Origin: Halomonas sp. HL-93
GTDB lineage: Bacteria > Pseudomonadota > Gammaproteobacteria > Pseudomonadales > Halomonadaceae
Assembly (NCBI RefSeq): GCF_900086985.1
Contig: NZ_LT593974.1
Location: forward strand, 3,224,001-3,288,000
Reading direction: 5' to 3'
DNA length: 64,000 bases
The notes beneath the pieces are model-generated. The model searched no databases and was not told the DNA's origin. It worked only from the letters and a program-made list of their open reading frames with translations. The translations under genes and the position numbers were made by a program. Shown here piece after piece: positions 32,808 through 41,219 of this stretch. Numbering within the stretch: position 1 is the first letter of the stretch; each line of letters starts with the position of its first letter.

Positions 32808-33511
32808 TTTTGCTGTCTGGCTGGGGGGTGGACCGGCGGATCTGGCAACCGCTCTCTTGCCACTGGCCCGCGCATATTGAAGCCCACGCTGTTAACTGGC
32901 CGGGCTACGGTGGTGCGCCAACACTTCCCGACGACACCACCCTAGGGCAGTTGGCAGGCGCTATGGCCGCGCAACTACCTGAGGATGCCGTATGGGTTGG
33001 CTGGTCGCTGGGCGGGCTGTTGGCAGCGGCGCTGCTCGATCATCTGCCCGCACCGCGCGGCCTAATACTGCTCGGCGCGAGCGATACTTTTTGTGCCAAT
33101 GACGGCGTCACTGAGACCGAGCTAAAGGCATTTCAACGCGCCTTTCAGCGAGAGCCCATCGCAACGTGGCAGCATTTTTTACGCTGGCAAGCTCAGGGTG
33201 AACCAAACCCACGTCACGCCAATCGACAAGTGCGCGAGCTACTCGGCAATAGACCCAGCGTGGACCACAACACGCTCGCCCAAGGCCTCAACTGGCTTGC
33301 CACTATCGACAACGCCCAGCGACTAAAAGAGGCTCCTTGCCCCGTAATTCGCTTGGTAGGCGAGCATGACCCGTTAATCAGTTCCACCGCCCGCGCCCAA
33401 GCGACGCTGCTTGCCCGCACTGGCCATTGCCCAATGCTCTCGCAGCCTGCCCAGCTCACTACTGTGTTGGCAGAACAGGCGTCGCTGCTAGCCGTTAAGG
33501 AGCCCGGATGA
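32780..33511 (+). CDS. bioH: Pimeloyl-ACP methyl ester carboxylesterase BioH
   Basis: This alpha/beta hydrolase removes the methyl group that disguises the growing pimeloyl chain. The nucleophile elbow is GWSLGGL, the start [14 protein letters not shown] resembles E. coli BioH, and Asp and His lie in GEHDPL and GHCPM. ATG 32780 follows GAGGAGG and overlaps the end of bioF by 28 bases. Its place between bioF and bioC, and the BioC partner, support BioH over other esterases. Confidence 0.9.
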   Translation: MRRAPSKRLVLLSGWGVDRRIWQPLSCHWPAHIEAHAVNWPGYGGAPTLPDDTTLGQLAGAMAAQLPEDAVWVGWSLGGLLAAALLDHLPAPRGLILLGASDTFCANDGVTETELKAFQRAFQREPIATWQHFLRWQAQGEPNPRHANRQVRELLGNRPSVDHNTLAQGLNWLATIDNAQRLKEAPCPVIRLVGEHDPLISSTARAQATLLARTGHCPMLSQPAQLTTVLAEQASLLAVKEPG

Positions 33512-34311
33512 ACACCACCGCGCTACCCTCTCCGCCTACCGCGACCAGCCCGCCTAGCTGGCACACGAAGGTCGCTCGCGCCTTCTCACGTGCGGCTCCC
33601 CATTACGATGCCTTGGCCAGCGCTCAGCGCCAGATGGGCGAAACGCTTTGGGCAACCTTGCCTGACACCGCTGGGCTGAACATGTTGGATATCGGCTGCG
33701 GTACCGGCTACTGGACTCAGCGGCTCGCCACGCGCTATCCCAACGCCCGCGTTACCGGGTTGGATATCGCCCCCGGCATGCTCGCCCACGCCCAGTCGCG
33801 CTACGGCAACCTTATTCGTTGGCAGTTGGGCAACGCCGAAGCCCTTCCCTTTGCTACGGCCACATTCAACATGGTGTTTTCCAATCTGGCGATTCAGTGG
33901 TGTCGCGATATTGACGCGGTAATGGACGAACTTCAGCGGGTACTTGTGCCAGGTGGTCAAGCCTATCTCGCTACGCTGCTACCCGGCACGCTGGCCGAAG
34001 TTGCCACCGCTTGGCAACGCCCGGAAGCGCTACTGGAAACGCCCAGCCAGGATCAACTGGCATGCGCCGTGAATACCAGCGGCCTAACGCTGGTTCATCA
34101 GCGTGCCGAGCGGCGCACGTTTTTCTACCCCGACCTAAGCGCCGTGATGGCCTCCATCAAGGGGGTCGGCGCGCAGGTCGCCAGACCCAACGCCCGACTG
34201 ACCCGAGGCGAGCTGACAGCTGCCCGCGCGCGTTTTGAAACCCTGCGTGAACCGCAAGGCCTGCCCGTCAGCTACCAGTGTTTAACCCTGCACTTGGAAA
34301 AATCGTCATGA
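33508..34311 (+). CDS. bioC: Malonyl-ACP O-methyltransferase BioC
   Basis: This SAM-dependent methyltransferase starts pimelate synthesis by methylating malonyl-ACP. SAM motif I is MLDIGCGTGYWTQRLA, with the motif GLDIAPGMLAHAQ following and VFSNLAIQWC, typical of BioC. The N-terminal FSRAAPHYDALASAQRQMG is also family-like. It overlaps bioH and bioD by four bases each. Confidence 0.94.
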   Translation: MNTTALPSPPTATSPPSWHTKVARAFSRAAPHYDALASAQRQMGETLWATLPDTAGLNMLDIGCGTGYWTQRLATRYPNARVTGLDIAPGMLAHAQSRYGNLIRWQLGNAEALPFATATFNMVFSNLAIQWCRDIDAVMDELQRVLVPGGQAYLATLLPGTLAEVATAWQRPEALLETPSQDQLACAVNTSGLTLVHQRAERRTFFYPDLSAVMASIKGVGAQVARPNARLTRGELTAARARFETLREPQGLPVSYQCLTLHLEKSS

Positions 34312-35015
34312 GCGCATTTTTCGTTACCGGCACCGATACCGATGCGGGCAAAACGCTCGTTACCAGCACGCTGCTGTATGCCGCCAGCGTGCAAGGGCTT
34401 ACTACATTAGGCCTCAAGCCGATTGCCTCGGGTAGCAGCGTCACGCCCAACGGGCTGCGCAATACCGATGCTTTGGCGCTACAGGCGCAAAGCGTGCCGC
34501 CCGTTAGCTACGCGACCATCAACCCGTGGGCTTTTGAACCCGCTATCGCGCCGCATTTGGCCGCCAGCGAGGCAGGCCAGATACTTAACGTCAGCACCGT
34601 TGTCGCCACGCTCAACGACACCCTTGCCCAAACCCCACGGGATTTAACGCTCATTGAAGGCGCGGGGGGCTGGCGCGTGCCGATTAACGACCACGAGGAT
34701 TTCTGCGACATTCCCCGCGCCATGCACTTGCCGGTGATTCTGGTGGTCGGCCTGAAACTGGGCTGTCTTAACCATGCCAGACTCACCGCCGAGGCCATTG
34801 CCGCCGACGGCATGACGTTTGCGGGCTGGGTGGGCAGCGCGGTGGACCCGGCCTTTGCTGCCGACAACGCACGCCTTGAGGCCAATATCACCCACCTAAA
34901 CGCCAGGCTCGAAGCCCCCTGTCTGGGCATTATTCCGCATCTCGCGACGCCCCATGCCGATACGGCCTACCGTTACCTTTCCTTGGCACCGTTACTCTCG
35001 TTGGAGCGCCTATGA
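34308..35015 (+). CDS. bioD: Dethiobiotin synthetase BioD
   Basis: This ATP-dependent carboxylase closes the ureido ring of dethiobiotin. The P-loop is FFVTGTDTDAGKTLVT, followed by GLKPIASG and the EGAGGWRVPI motif. The start at 34308 (ATGA overlap with bioC) gives the usual short N-terminus; the longer frame from 34278 is unlikely. It overlaps bioA by four bases. Confidence 0.95.
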   Translation: MSAFFVTGTDTDAGKTLVTSTLLYAASVQGLTTLGLKPIASGSSVTPNGLRNTDALALQAQSVPPVSYATINPWAFEPAIAPHLAASEAGQILNVSTVVATLNDTLAQTPRDLTLIEGAGGWRVPINDHEDFCDIPRAMHLPVILVVGLKLGCLNHARLTAEAIAADGMTFAGWVGSAVDPAFAADNARLEANITHLNARLEAPCLGIIPHLATPHADTAYRYLSLAPLLSLERL

Positions 35016-36295
35016 ACTCTCCCGTTTGGCACCCTTATGCCGATCTGAAACACCAAACACCGGCGCCCAAGGTGGTCGGCGGTGAAGGCGCACACTTTGT
35101 GCTTGAAAGCGGCGAACGCCTGCTGGATGCCACCTGCTCCTGGTGGTGCATGATCCACGGCTATGGCCATCCGCGCTTGGTGGCGGCCATTCGTGAACAG
35201 GCCGGTGAGCTTTGTCACGTGATGCTCGGCGGCCTCACCCACGAGCCTGCCGACCGCTTGGCCCGTGAGCTGGTGCGCATTACCCCCGACGGGCTTAACC
35301 ACGTGTTCTATTCCGACAGCGGCTCGGTGGGCATGGAAGTGGCAATGAAAATGGCCCTTCAGTATCAGGTGCTCACCGGCCACCCTGGCAAGCGAAAGAT
35401 GCTCTCGCTAATGAAGGCCTACCATGGGGATACCACCGGCTGCATGGCGGTCTGCGACCCGGAAGAAGGCATGCACGGCTTATTTACCGGCCTGCTGCCC
35501 CAGCACCACTTTGCCCCGGCACCCACGGCCCCCTATGACGCAACGCCAGAACAGATCGAACACGACCTTGGCGCCCTGCGCAGCGCCCTTGAGCATCATC
35601 ATGGGGAGATCGCCGCGCTGTTGATGGAGCCGCTATTACAGGCCGCCGGCGGGCTGAACATGACCTCGCCGGACTATATTAGGGGGGCCAGAGAGCTGTG
35701 CGATGAGTTTGGCGTGCTGCTGATTTTCGACGAAGTAGCCACCGGCTTTGGCCGCACCGGCAAGCTGTTTGCCGCCGACCACGCGGGCGTCACGCCGGAT
35801 ATCATGGTGCTCTCCAAGGGATTGACCGGCGGTTATCTGGGCCATGCGGCGACGCTTGCCACGGATCGTGTTCACGATGCCTTTATCGGCGACAGCGAGC
35901 ACCACGCCTTTATGCACGGCCCGACGTTCATGGGCAATCCGCTGGCCTGCCGCGTCGCGCTGGAAAGCCTGCGCGTGTTCGAGGAAGAGGGTTATCTGGA
36001 TAAGATCGCCACGCTCAACCAATTACTGCGCCGCGAGCTGTTGGAGGACCGAGCGCTCAACGCCCACCCCGACGTGGACGACGTTCGAGTACTCGGCGCC
36101 ACCGCCGTGATTGAAGCCCACTCCGCCGAGGCACTAAAAGGAGTGGCCAACTTCGCCCGCGAGCGTGGTGTTTGGCTGCGCCCCATCGGTCGCTGGCTGT
36201 ATACCATGCCCGCCTACATAACGTCTGAAACAGAGATGTCACAGATTACCGACGTCATGAAGGCATGGTTTTTCGAACATTCAAGGCAACATTAA
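35012..36295 (+). CDS. bioA: Adenosylmethionine-8-amino-7-oxononanoate aminotransferase BioA
   Basis: This PLP aminotransferase uses SAM as amino donor to make diaminopelargonate. Motifs: DATCSWWCMIHGYGHP, FYSDSGSVGMEVAMKMA, LLIFDEVATGFGRTG and the PLP lysine in VLSKGLTGGYLG. 427 residues is typical. Having bioA last in the same operon, instead of divergent as in E. coli, makes the operon self-contained. Its 3' end overlaps the convergent sirtuin gene by 15 bases. Confidence 0.95.
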   Translation: MNSPVWHPYADLKHQTPAPKVVGGEGAHFVLESGERLLDATCSWWCMIHGYGHPRLVAAIREQAGELCHVMLGGLTHEPADRLARELVRITPDGLNHVFYSDSGSVGMEVAMKMALQYQVLTGHPGKRKMLSLMKAYHGDTTGCMAVCDPEEGMHGLFTGLLPQHHFAPAPTAPYDATPEQIEHDLGALRSALEHHHGEIAALLMEPLLQAAGGLNMTSPDYIRGARELCDEFGVLLIFDEVATGFGRTGKLFAADHAGVTPDIMVLSKGLTGGYLGHAATLATDRVHDAFIGDSEHHAFMHGPTFMGNPLACRVALESLRVFEEEGYLDKIATLNQLLRRELLEDRALNAHPDVDDVRVLGATAVIEAHSAEALKGVANFARERGVWLRPIGRWLYTMPAYITSETEMSQITDVMKAWFFEHSRQH

Positions 36296-36994
36296 GTTGC
36301 CCTGCTTGCGCCACTGGTTGACGAGCGCGGGCACGCCTTCGCCTGCGGTGGTGTTAATCGCCAGCACACCCGGCGGTGTTAAGGCATCCGCATCGGGGTC
36401 GACCAGCGCGCAGGGCGTGTCGAGTTCGATATAGGAAAGCAACGAGGCGGCGGGCATAACGGCCAACGAGGTGCCTACCACCAGGAAAAAATCCGCTTGG
36501 CTGGCTATCTCGCAAGCGTCTTCAAACAGCGGCACCGATTCGCCAAACCAAACGACGTCCGGGCGCAACTGGCTGCCCTTGTCGCAGACATCGCCCAGAG
36601 CAATGCCGCCTTTGGTCAGCGGGTAACGCAGCCGTGGGTCCACCGAGGACCGCGCCTTCAAGATTTCGCCGTGCAGGTGCATAACGTTTCGCGACCCTGC
36701 ACGCTCGTGCAGGTCATCAATGTTTTGGGTCACCACGCTGACCTTGAAGCCATCTTGCTCCAAGGCCGCCAGCGCTTTATGCGCAGCGTTGGGTTTGGCG
36801 CGGCGGATCTGCTCCCGGCGTTGATTATAAAAACCCAGTACCCGCTCAGGGTCGTGCCGCCAGCCTTCCGGCGTCGCGACTTCCTCGACCGGGTACTCTT
36901 CCCAGAGGCCGTCGCTGGCGCGGAACGTTTTGATTCCGCTTTCGACGCTAATGCCCGAACCGGTAAAGACGACTAGGTGTGGGGCTGCTGTCAT
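36281..36994 (-). CDS. cobB: NAD-dependent protein deacylase (sirtuin, CobB type)
   Basis: This SIR2 enzyme uses NAD to remove acetyl or other acyl groups from lysine. NAD-binding motifs are FTGSGISVESGI and TQNIDDLHERAGS; the catalytic His is in LHGE. FYNQRR matches the Tyr and Arg of E. coli CobB (FYNARR) that accept succinyl-lysine. The zinc-binding cysteines between HGEILKAR and LRPDVVWFGE are missing; only one Cys (in DVCDKG) remains, so the zinc ribbon has probably been replaced by a loop. Confidence 0.9.
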   Translation of the reverse strand: MTAAPHLVVFTGSGISVESGIKTFRASDGLWEEYPVEEVATPEGWRHDPERVLGFYNQRREQIRRAKPNAAHKALAALEQDGFKVSVVTQNIDDLHERAGSRNVMHLHGEILKARSSVDPRLRYPLTKGGIALGDVCDKGSQLRPDVVWFGESVPLFEDACEIASQADFFLVVGTSLAVMPAASLLSYIELDTPCALVDPDADALTPPGVLAINTTAGEGVPALVNQWRKQGNLMLP

Positions 36995-37026
36995 GGTGTC
37001 CTCGCCGTGATTGCCTTATGTATTCC

Positions 37027-38778
37027 CTAATATACCAGTTGGCCCACGGTTCCCGCGAAACGCTGCTTGTTGCGATAGGGGTAGACGTCAATCACCCGGC
37101 CGTCGCGAATCGCCTTCTGCACCTCCAGCCAGTAATCAGGGTCGAAAAGCTCAGGATGCTGCGCCATAAACATATCGCGTAGCGCTTTGTTGGCGAACAT
37201 GAAGGGGCCAAACTCTTCGGGAAAAATATCGTTGGGGCCGATCGACATACTGGATGCATCAACGCCCTGACCTTTAGGCATATGCCGGAACCGGCACTCG
37301 GTGATGTAGCACACCTCATCGTAATCATAAAAGATCACTCGGCCGTGGCGGGTCACGCCAAAATTCTTCAGCAGCATATCGCCGGGGAAAATATTCGCCG
37401 CTGCCATCTGCTTGATGGCGTTACCGTAATCCTTGAGCACCGTCGTTCGTTCATCCTCGCTGCACTGCTCCAGGTAGATATTCAGCGGCGTCATCATGCG
37501 CTCGGTGTAGCAATGCTTGATGATCACTTTGTCGTCTTTGAGCGATACGGTCGAGGGTGCCACCTCCAGCAAGTGCGCCAGGCAGTCAGGCGCAAAATGG
37601 TCCTTGCGAACGATAAAGTTTGAGAATTCCTGGGTATCCGCCATACGCCCTACCCGGTCGTGGCGCTTCACCAGGCGGTACTTTTCGCGCACCACTGCAT
37701 GAGTGACCTCTTTGGCCGGGTCGAATTTATCCTTGATGATTTTGAATACGGTGCGAAAGCTAGGCAGCACAAACACGGCCATCACCATGCCGCGCACCCC
37801 AGGCGCAATGATGAACTGATCCTCGCGCTTCGCGACCTGTTGGTTCAAGGCACGGAAAAACTCTGTTTTGCCGTGCTTGAAGAAACCGATCGCGGCATAC
37901 AGCTCACCTTCAGGCTTGTGAGGCATCAGCTCTTTCAGGTAGTCGACAAACTCGCCCGGCACCGGCACATCCACCTGAAAGTAGGCCCGCGTGAAGGAGA
38001 AAATGATCGACACTTCGTCGGTCTCGGTGAGCACCGTATCCAGATGCAGACAGGGATCGCCGCCTTGCTGCTCGCCAAAGCCTTCGCCATGCAACACCGG
38101 CAATACCAGCGGCATCTGCTCACCGCCGCCCAGAATACGCCCGACCAGATAGGCGCCTTTATTGCGGTAGAAGACGCTTTTCAAAAGCTCTATCTGGGCA
38201 TCATCGGCGTGCAAGATCGCTGCGGGCAGTTGCGCTTCGAGAAGCGCCGTTCCAAGCTCGATATCGCGCTCAAGATCGGCAAACGGATTGTCAAAAGGAG
38301 CTTCCTGAAGCGCCCACGCCAACGCCTTGGGCCAGTTGCCCTTCACCGAGCACCGGCGGCATAGCTCAATGCCCGAGCGGTGTGCCGCATCCTCTCGCGA
38401 GCTATACACAAACATCCATTCGTTGCGGATATGGCGGTGTTGAAAAATCGAGCAGAACAGGGAGTTGAAAAAGGTTTCGGCCAGCTCGTAGTCAAGCCGC
38501 TGGCTGATCAAATCCGCATAATGGGTGCGCGCTTCCCCCCAGGTTTCACAGTGGGCCAATACCTCGTGAGGAAAGGTTCGCTGTAGACGCCCCAGAGTGT
38601 CGTCAACCTTCTCGCCGTAGAGGTTGATGCGTGCCGCCGACGCCTGCTGAGCATCGCGCCATGCCGCCTCACGGAAACGGCGGCTGGCATCAAAGGTGAT
38701 CTGTTTAAATCGTGCACGGTACTCGTCGAAGCCGTGCAGAATAGTCGCCGCAAGGCGATACGCGGGAGAAAGTTTCAC
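37027..38778 (-). CDS. aceK: Isocitrate dehydrogenase kinase/phosphatase AceK
   Basis: AceK switches isocitrate dehydrogenase off and on to open the glyoxylate bypass during growth on acetate or ethanolamine-derived acetyl-CoA. The 583-residue protein has the regulatory N-terminal half and a kinase-like C-terminal half with PGDMLLKNFGV and IFYDYDEVCYI (catalytic Asp and metal-binding region). GTG 38778 is preceded by GGAGG at seven bases; eight further codons upstream are in frame but lack a site. It is not next to aceA or aceB here. Confidence 0.94.
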   Translation of the reverse strand: MKLSPAYRLAATILHGFDEYRARFKQITFDASRRFREAAWRDAQQASAARINLYGEKVDDTLGRLQRTFPHEVLAHCETWGEARTHYADLISQRLDYELAETFFNSLFCSIFQHRHIRNEWMFVYSSREDAAHRSGIELCRRCSVKGNWPKALAWALQEAPFDNPFADLERDIELGTALLEAQLPAAILHADDAQIELLKSVFYRNKGAYLVGRILGGGEQMPLVLPVLHGEGFGEQQGGDPCLHLDTVLTETDEVSIIFSFTRAYFQVDVPVPGEFVDYLKELMPHKPEGELYAAIGFFKHGKTEFFRALNQQVAKREDQFIIAPGVRGMVMAVFVLPSFRTVFKIIKDKFDPAKEVTHAVVREKYRLVKRHDRVGRMADTQEFSNFIVRKDHFAPDCLAHLLEVAPSTVSLKDDKVIIKHCYTERMMTPLNIYLEQCSEDERTTVLKDYGNAIKQMAAANIFPGDMLLKNFGVTRHGRVIFYDYDEVCYITECRFRHMPKGQGVDASSMSIGPNDIFPEEFGPFMFANKALRDMFMAQHPELFDPDYWLEVQKAIRDGRVIDVYPYRNKQRFAGTVGQLVY

Positions 38779-38874
38779 AGGCTGGCCTCCAGTCGAATTC
38801 ACCTAGCGTTACTCAACGGCAAACTACATGCGAGGCGACTTTGGTGTACTGGATGATATTCCTTGAACGACAGC

Positions 38875-40005
38875 TTACCAGTCAGCCAGCTTACCCATTG
38901 CATTGGTGGGCAGGGCATCACCGTAGTCAATCCGAACGGGACGCTCGGCGGCGGGCCACTGAGATATGGCTTGAGCAATGGCATTGGCGGCGTCCTGCTC
39001 GCTGCCAACCGGCACCACAAACGCCTTTAGGCGATATTTATCCGTTGGCCCAGTGGTGCGCACCGCACAGTCAACCACGCTTTCCAGCCCCCTCAACCGT
39101 TGCGCCACGTGCTGGGGGTTAACATTAACGCCCCCGATCACAACGACATCGTCCTGACGGCCCAGCAACGTAAAGGTGTCTTGATCGTGCCAGCGTGTGT
39201 TGTCCAGTAGCGGTGTGGTAATACCGCCGTTAACGCGCTCTAAATGATGCGCATCGTGGCGTTGCCAATGGCTAAGTAACTGATAAGGGGCATCGCGCTG
39301 CCACCGAGTGGCGACGCCTCCGGTTTCGGTACTGCCGTAAATATCCAACAGCCCAGTTAATCCGCACGCGATCAGTGCATCCGAGGTAGCACTAGATAAA
39401 GGCGCAGTAGACGACACGCCGATTACACCTGCAGGCCAGTCCTTTTTTGACTTTGATAAATAGTCCCAGCGAGGCGGCACCGTCACCACTAAGTCCCCGG
39501 GTAATAACGAGGATAAGGCCGGGGTTTCCATGCTAAGTCGGGGGATGCCCGCGACCCCAGGCAGCGCCACACCCAACATGAAACCATATAGATGATGCAA
39601 CGGCAGCCAACTGATCACTCGCTGTACCGGCACCAGCGTCGCAAAACGCTGCGCCAGGGCACTCGCCTCGGCTTCTATATCTTCCCAGCAGTGATGATGA
39701 GCGGTAGGGGTCCCAATGCTTCCCGATGTTCTAAATGTCACCCCGGATGTCTCCATCACGGCAGCCGCGACGAGCGAGGCCCAATCATCGATGCTTTGCG
39801 ACATTAACAGGCGATCTTCGACCCCCGTCTCGTACAAGCAAAAGAAGTCGTTAACACAGGCAGCCAAGTGCAATCTTTCGAGGGAATCAATGCTCGGTGG
39901 GGCCTGCCAATTCGGCGCAGACGTTCCACGATAGTCCGCTAGTTCGGCGCTCAACAATGACTGCAGGACCGCTTTGCAATCGGCTTCGCTCAGCCATTGA
40001 GGCAT
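38875..40005 (-). CDS. Short acyl-CoA/4-coumarate-CoA ligase, putative PYP chromophore activator (pCL)
   Basis: This adenylate-forming enzyme of only 376 residues directly follows pyp on the same strand. Motifs: P-loop-like TSGSIGTPTAHHH (the usual Lys after Pro is absent), DIYGSTETGG (A5), GRQDDVVVIGGVNVNP (A8) and the catalytic Lys in LPTNAMGKL near the end. Next to a photoactive yellow protein the expected role is activation of p-coumarate to its CoA thioester for chromophore attachment, as known for Rhodobacter pCL. ATG 40005 has AAAGGA seven bases upstream. The substrate is inferred from context. Confidence 0.8.
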   Translation of the reverse strand: MPQWLSEADCKAVLQSLLSAELADYRGTSAPNWQAPPSIDSLERLHLAACVNDFFCLYETGVEDRLLMSQSIDDWASLVAAAVMETSGVTFRTSGSIGTPTAHHHCWEDIEAEASALAQRFATLVPVQRVISWLPLHHLYGFMLGVALPGVAGIPRLSMETPALSSLLPGDLVVTVPPRWDYLSKSKKDWPAGVIGVSSTAPLSSATSDALIACGLTGLLDIYGSTETGGVATRWQRDAPYQLLSHWQRHDAHHLERVNGGITTPLLDNTRWHDQDTFTLLGRQDDVVVIGGVNVNPQHVAQRLRGLESVVDCAVRTTGPTDKYRLKAFVVPVGSEQDAANAIAQAISQWPAAERPVRIDYGDALPTNAMGKLADW

Positions 40006-40089
40006 TTGATGATCCTTTATAACACCAGGGATAGGGTAAGGCTCAAACACCGAGCCGCCTGCTCAGGTTATGACAAGCGGCACAGGGTG

Positions 40090-40473
40090 TTATAAACGCT
40101 TGACGAAAATCCAATACGTATCGCCTGAAATGGCTTTCTTCATGTGCACTTTTACTTTGGTGGGCGTCATCTGGTAATCGAAGACGTATTCAAACATGGT
40201 ATTCAAATCGCCGTTCTTGACGCCTTCTTTAAAGCGGCCTTGAAACTCTTTGCTTTGGGTGCAGGGCGCAACCTCGGTAAAAAAGTTCTTGCCGATCACG
40301 CTTTTGGGGTCTCGCCCCGTAATGCCGCCTTCCGCTGCGTTGTACTGCATGATTTTGCCGTTGGCATCCAGTTGGATCGCGCCAAAGGCCAATTCATCCA
40401 GTTTTTTGTCATCCATCTTGGCCAGCGAGTTTTCAATATCATCGCCGCCGAACCGCACTGTTTCCATCGCCAT
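40090..40473 (-). CDS. pyp: Photoactive yellow protein (blue-light receptor)
   Basis: The 127-residue PAS-domain protein is nearly superposable on Halorhodospira halophila PYP ([53 protein letters not shown]). The chromophore cysteine is Cys71 in VAPCTQS. Tyr44, Glu48, Thr52 and Arg54, which hold the p-coumarate phenolate, are all present (Y42, E46, T50, R52, C69 in the known protein). GGAGG lies seven bases before the start. The ligase gene follows after 84 bases; no tyrosine ammonia-lyase is in the window. Confidence 0.96.
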   Translation of the reverse strand: MAMETVRFGGDDIENSLAKMDDKKLDELAFGAIQLDANGKIMQYNAAEGGITGRDPKSVIGKNFFTEVAPCTQSKEFQGRFKEGVKNGDLNTMFEYVFDYQMTPTKVKVHMKKAISGDTYWIFVKRL

Positions 40474-40523
40474 CACCACACCTCCAGAATAAAACACCAT
40501 AGTAGGGCGTTAACCCCAAAAGC

Positions 40524-40557
40524 TTTACAGAAAGTGTACAATACTTGTAAAACCAAG
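40524..40557 (-). promoter_or_regulatory. Candidate pyp promoter and overlapping dyad
   Basis: On the minus strand, TTGAGC, an 18-base spacer and TACACT form a possible sigma-70 promoter about 60 bases before pyp. Overlapping the -10 is a dyad of TTTACA (40524-40529) and TGTAAA (40546-40551) centred around TGTACA. A regulator binding here would cover the polymerase site. Confidence 0.4.
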
Positions 40558-40625
40558 CTCAAATTAGCAGCATCGATGGTGTAAGGCAACCAACTCATAC
40601 GAATGAATGACGTCAATGCCATCCT

Positions 40626-41129
40626 TTATTGATGCTGAGGTAATGCGTCTATACTAGCCACCTGCAAACAGAAGGGCCCGGCGGTGCGGTCAGCAATCAA
40701 AAACCCCACCTGAGTAATATTCGCTGGCTCGATAGGTGGTACGTCAGTCAGCAGCGTGCCACGGCGAACGGCTTCAAATGCCTCCCAGGGAAAGTGCAGG
40801 GTTTCCCAGGTATCTATGGATGGGGTAAATTTCACCCGATAAGCGGATGCATCTCCTAGCGAGGTGCTTTTCAGGCGCAGTTGGTAAGTGCGCCCATCAC
40901 CGCGGACGGTCAACGATATGCCTTTGGCGCTTGCCAGTGCCGGTTCAAAGTCGTCGGGTTCGCGGCGAACGGAGGCAAAGCCCCCGCCGTTCTCCAGCGA
41001 CACCTCGCCATGAAAACGACCTTCTCCGCCGACAACGCTGAACTGACTATGGGATTGGCCGCCCATGACGCCGTCATCAACGGCGTACCAGCGCTGCTGC
41101 TCATTGGGTTCCTTAAAGGTCAGCGTCAT
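40626..41129 (-). CDS. CIA30-like (NADH:ubiquinone oxidoreductase intermediate-associated) domain protein
   Basis: The 167-residue protein matches the CIA30/galactose-binding-like fold: RWYAVDDGVMGGQSHSQF at the start, GFASVRR, GISLTVRGDGRTYQLRL and QVGFLIADRTAGPFCL. This is the typical bacterial CIA30 pattern. No signal peptide is seen, so it is predicted cytoplasmic. Start at 41129 with GAGG close upstream. Bacterial members have no settled function. It lies between eat and pyp on the same strand but is separated from eat by a terminator. Confidence 0.82.
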   Translation of the reverse strand: MTLTFKEPNEQQRWYAVDDGVMGGQSHSQFSVVGGEGRFHGEVSLENGGGFASVRREPDDFEPALASAKGISLTVRGDGRTYQLRLKSTSLGDASAYRVKFTPSIDTWETLHFPWEAFEAVRRGTLLTDVPPIEPANITQVGFLIADRTAGPFCLQVASIDALPQHQ

Positions 41130-41156
41130 TAAACTACCTCGCGACTGCTTATAGAT

Positions 41157-41190
41157 AAGAATAAGCCCCTGGCGATATATCGCCAGGGGC
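41157..41190 (-). terminator. Rho-independent terminator after eat
   Basis: A perfect 26-base palindrome (41165-41190) with arms GCCCCTGGCGATA and TATCGCCAGGGGC is followed on the minus strand by TTATTCTTAT. It lies 30 bases after the eat stop and ends the eutB-eutC-eat transcript. Confidence 0.8.
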
Positions 41191-41219
41191 ATATCACGGT
41201 AGCCTAATCGATGCCTCGC

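Noticed and set aside
37660..38364. 234-codon plus-strand frame opposite aceK
   Set aside because: It is the antisense shadow of a clearly conserved aceK sequence.
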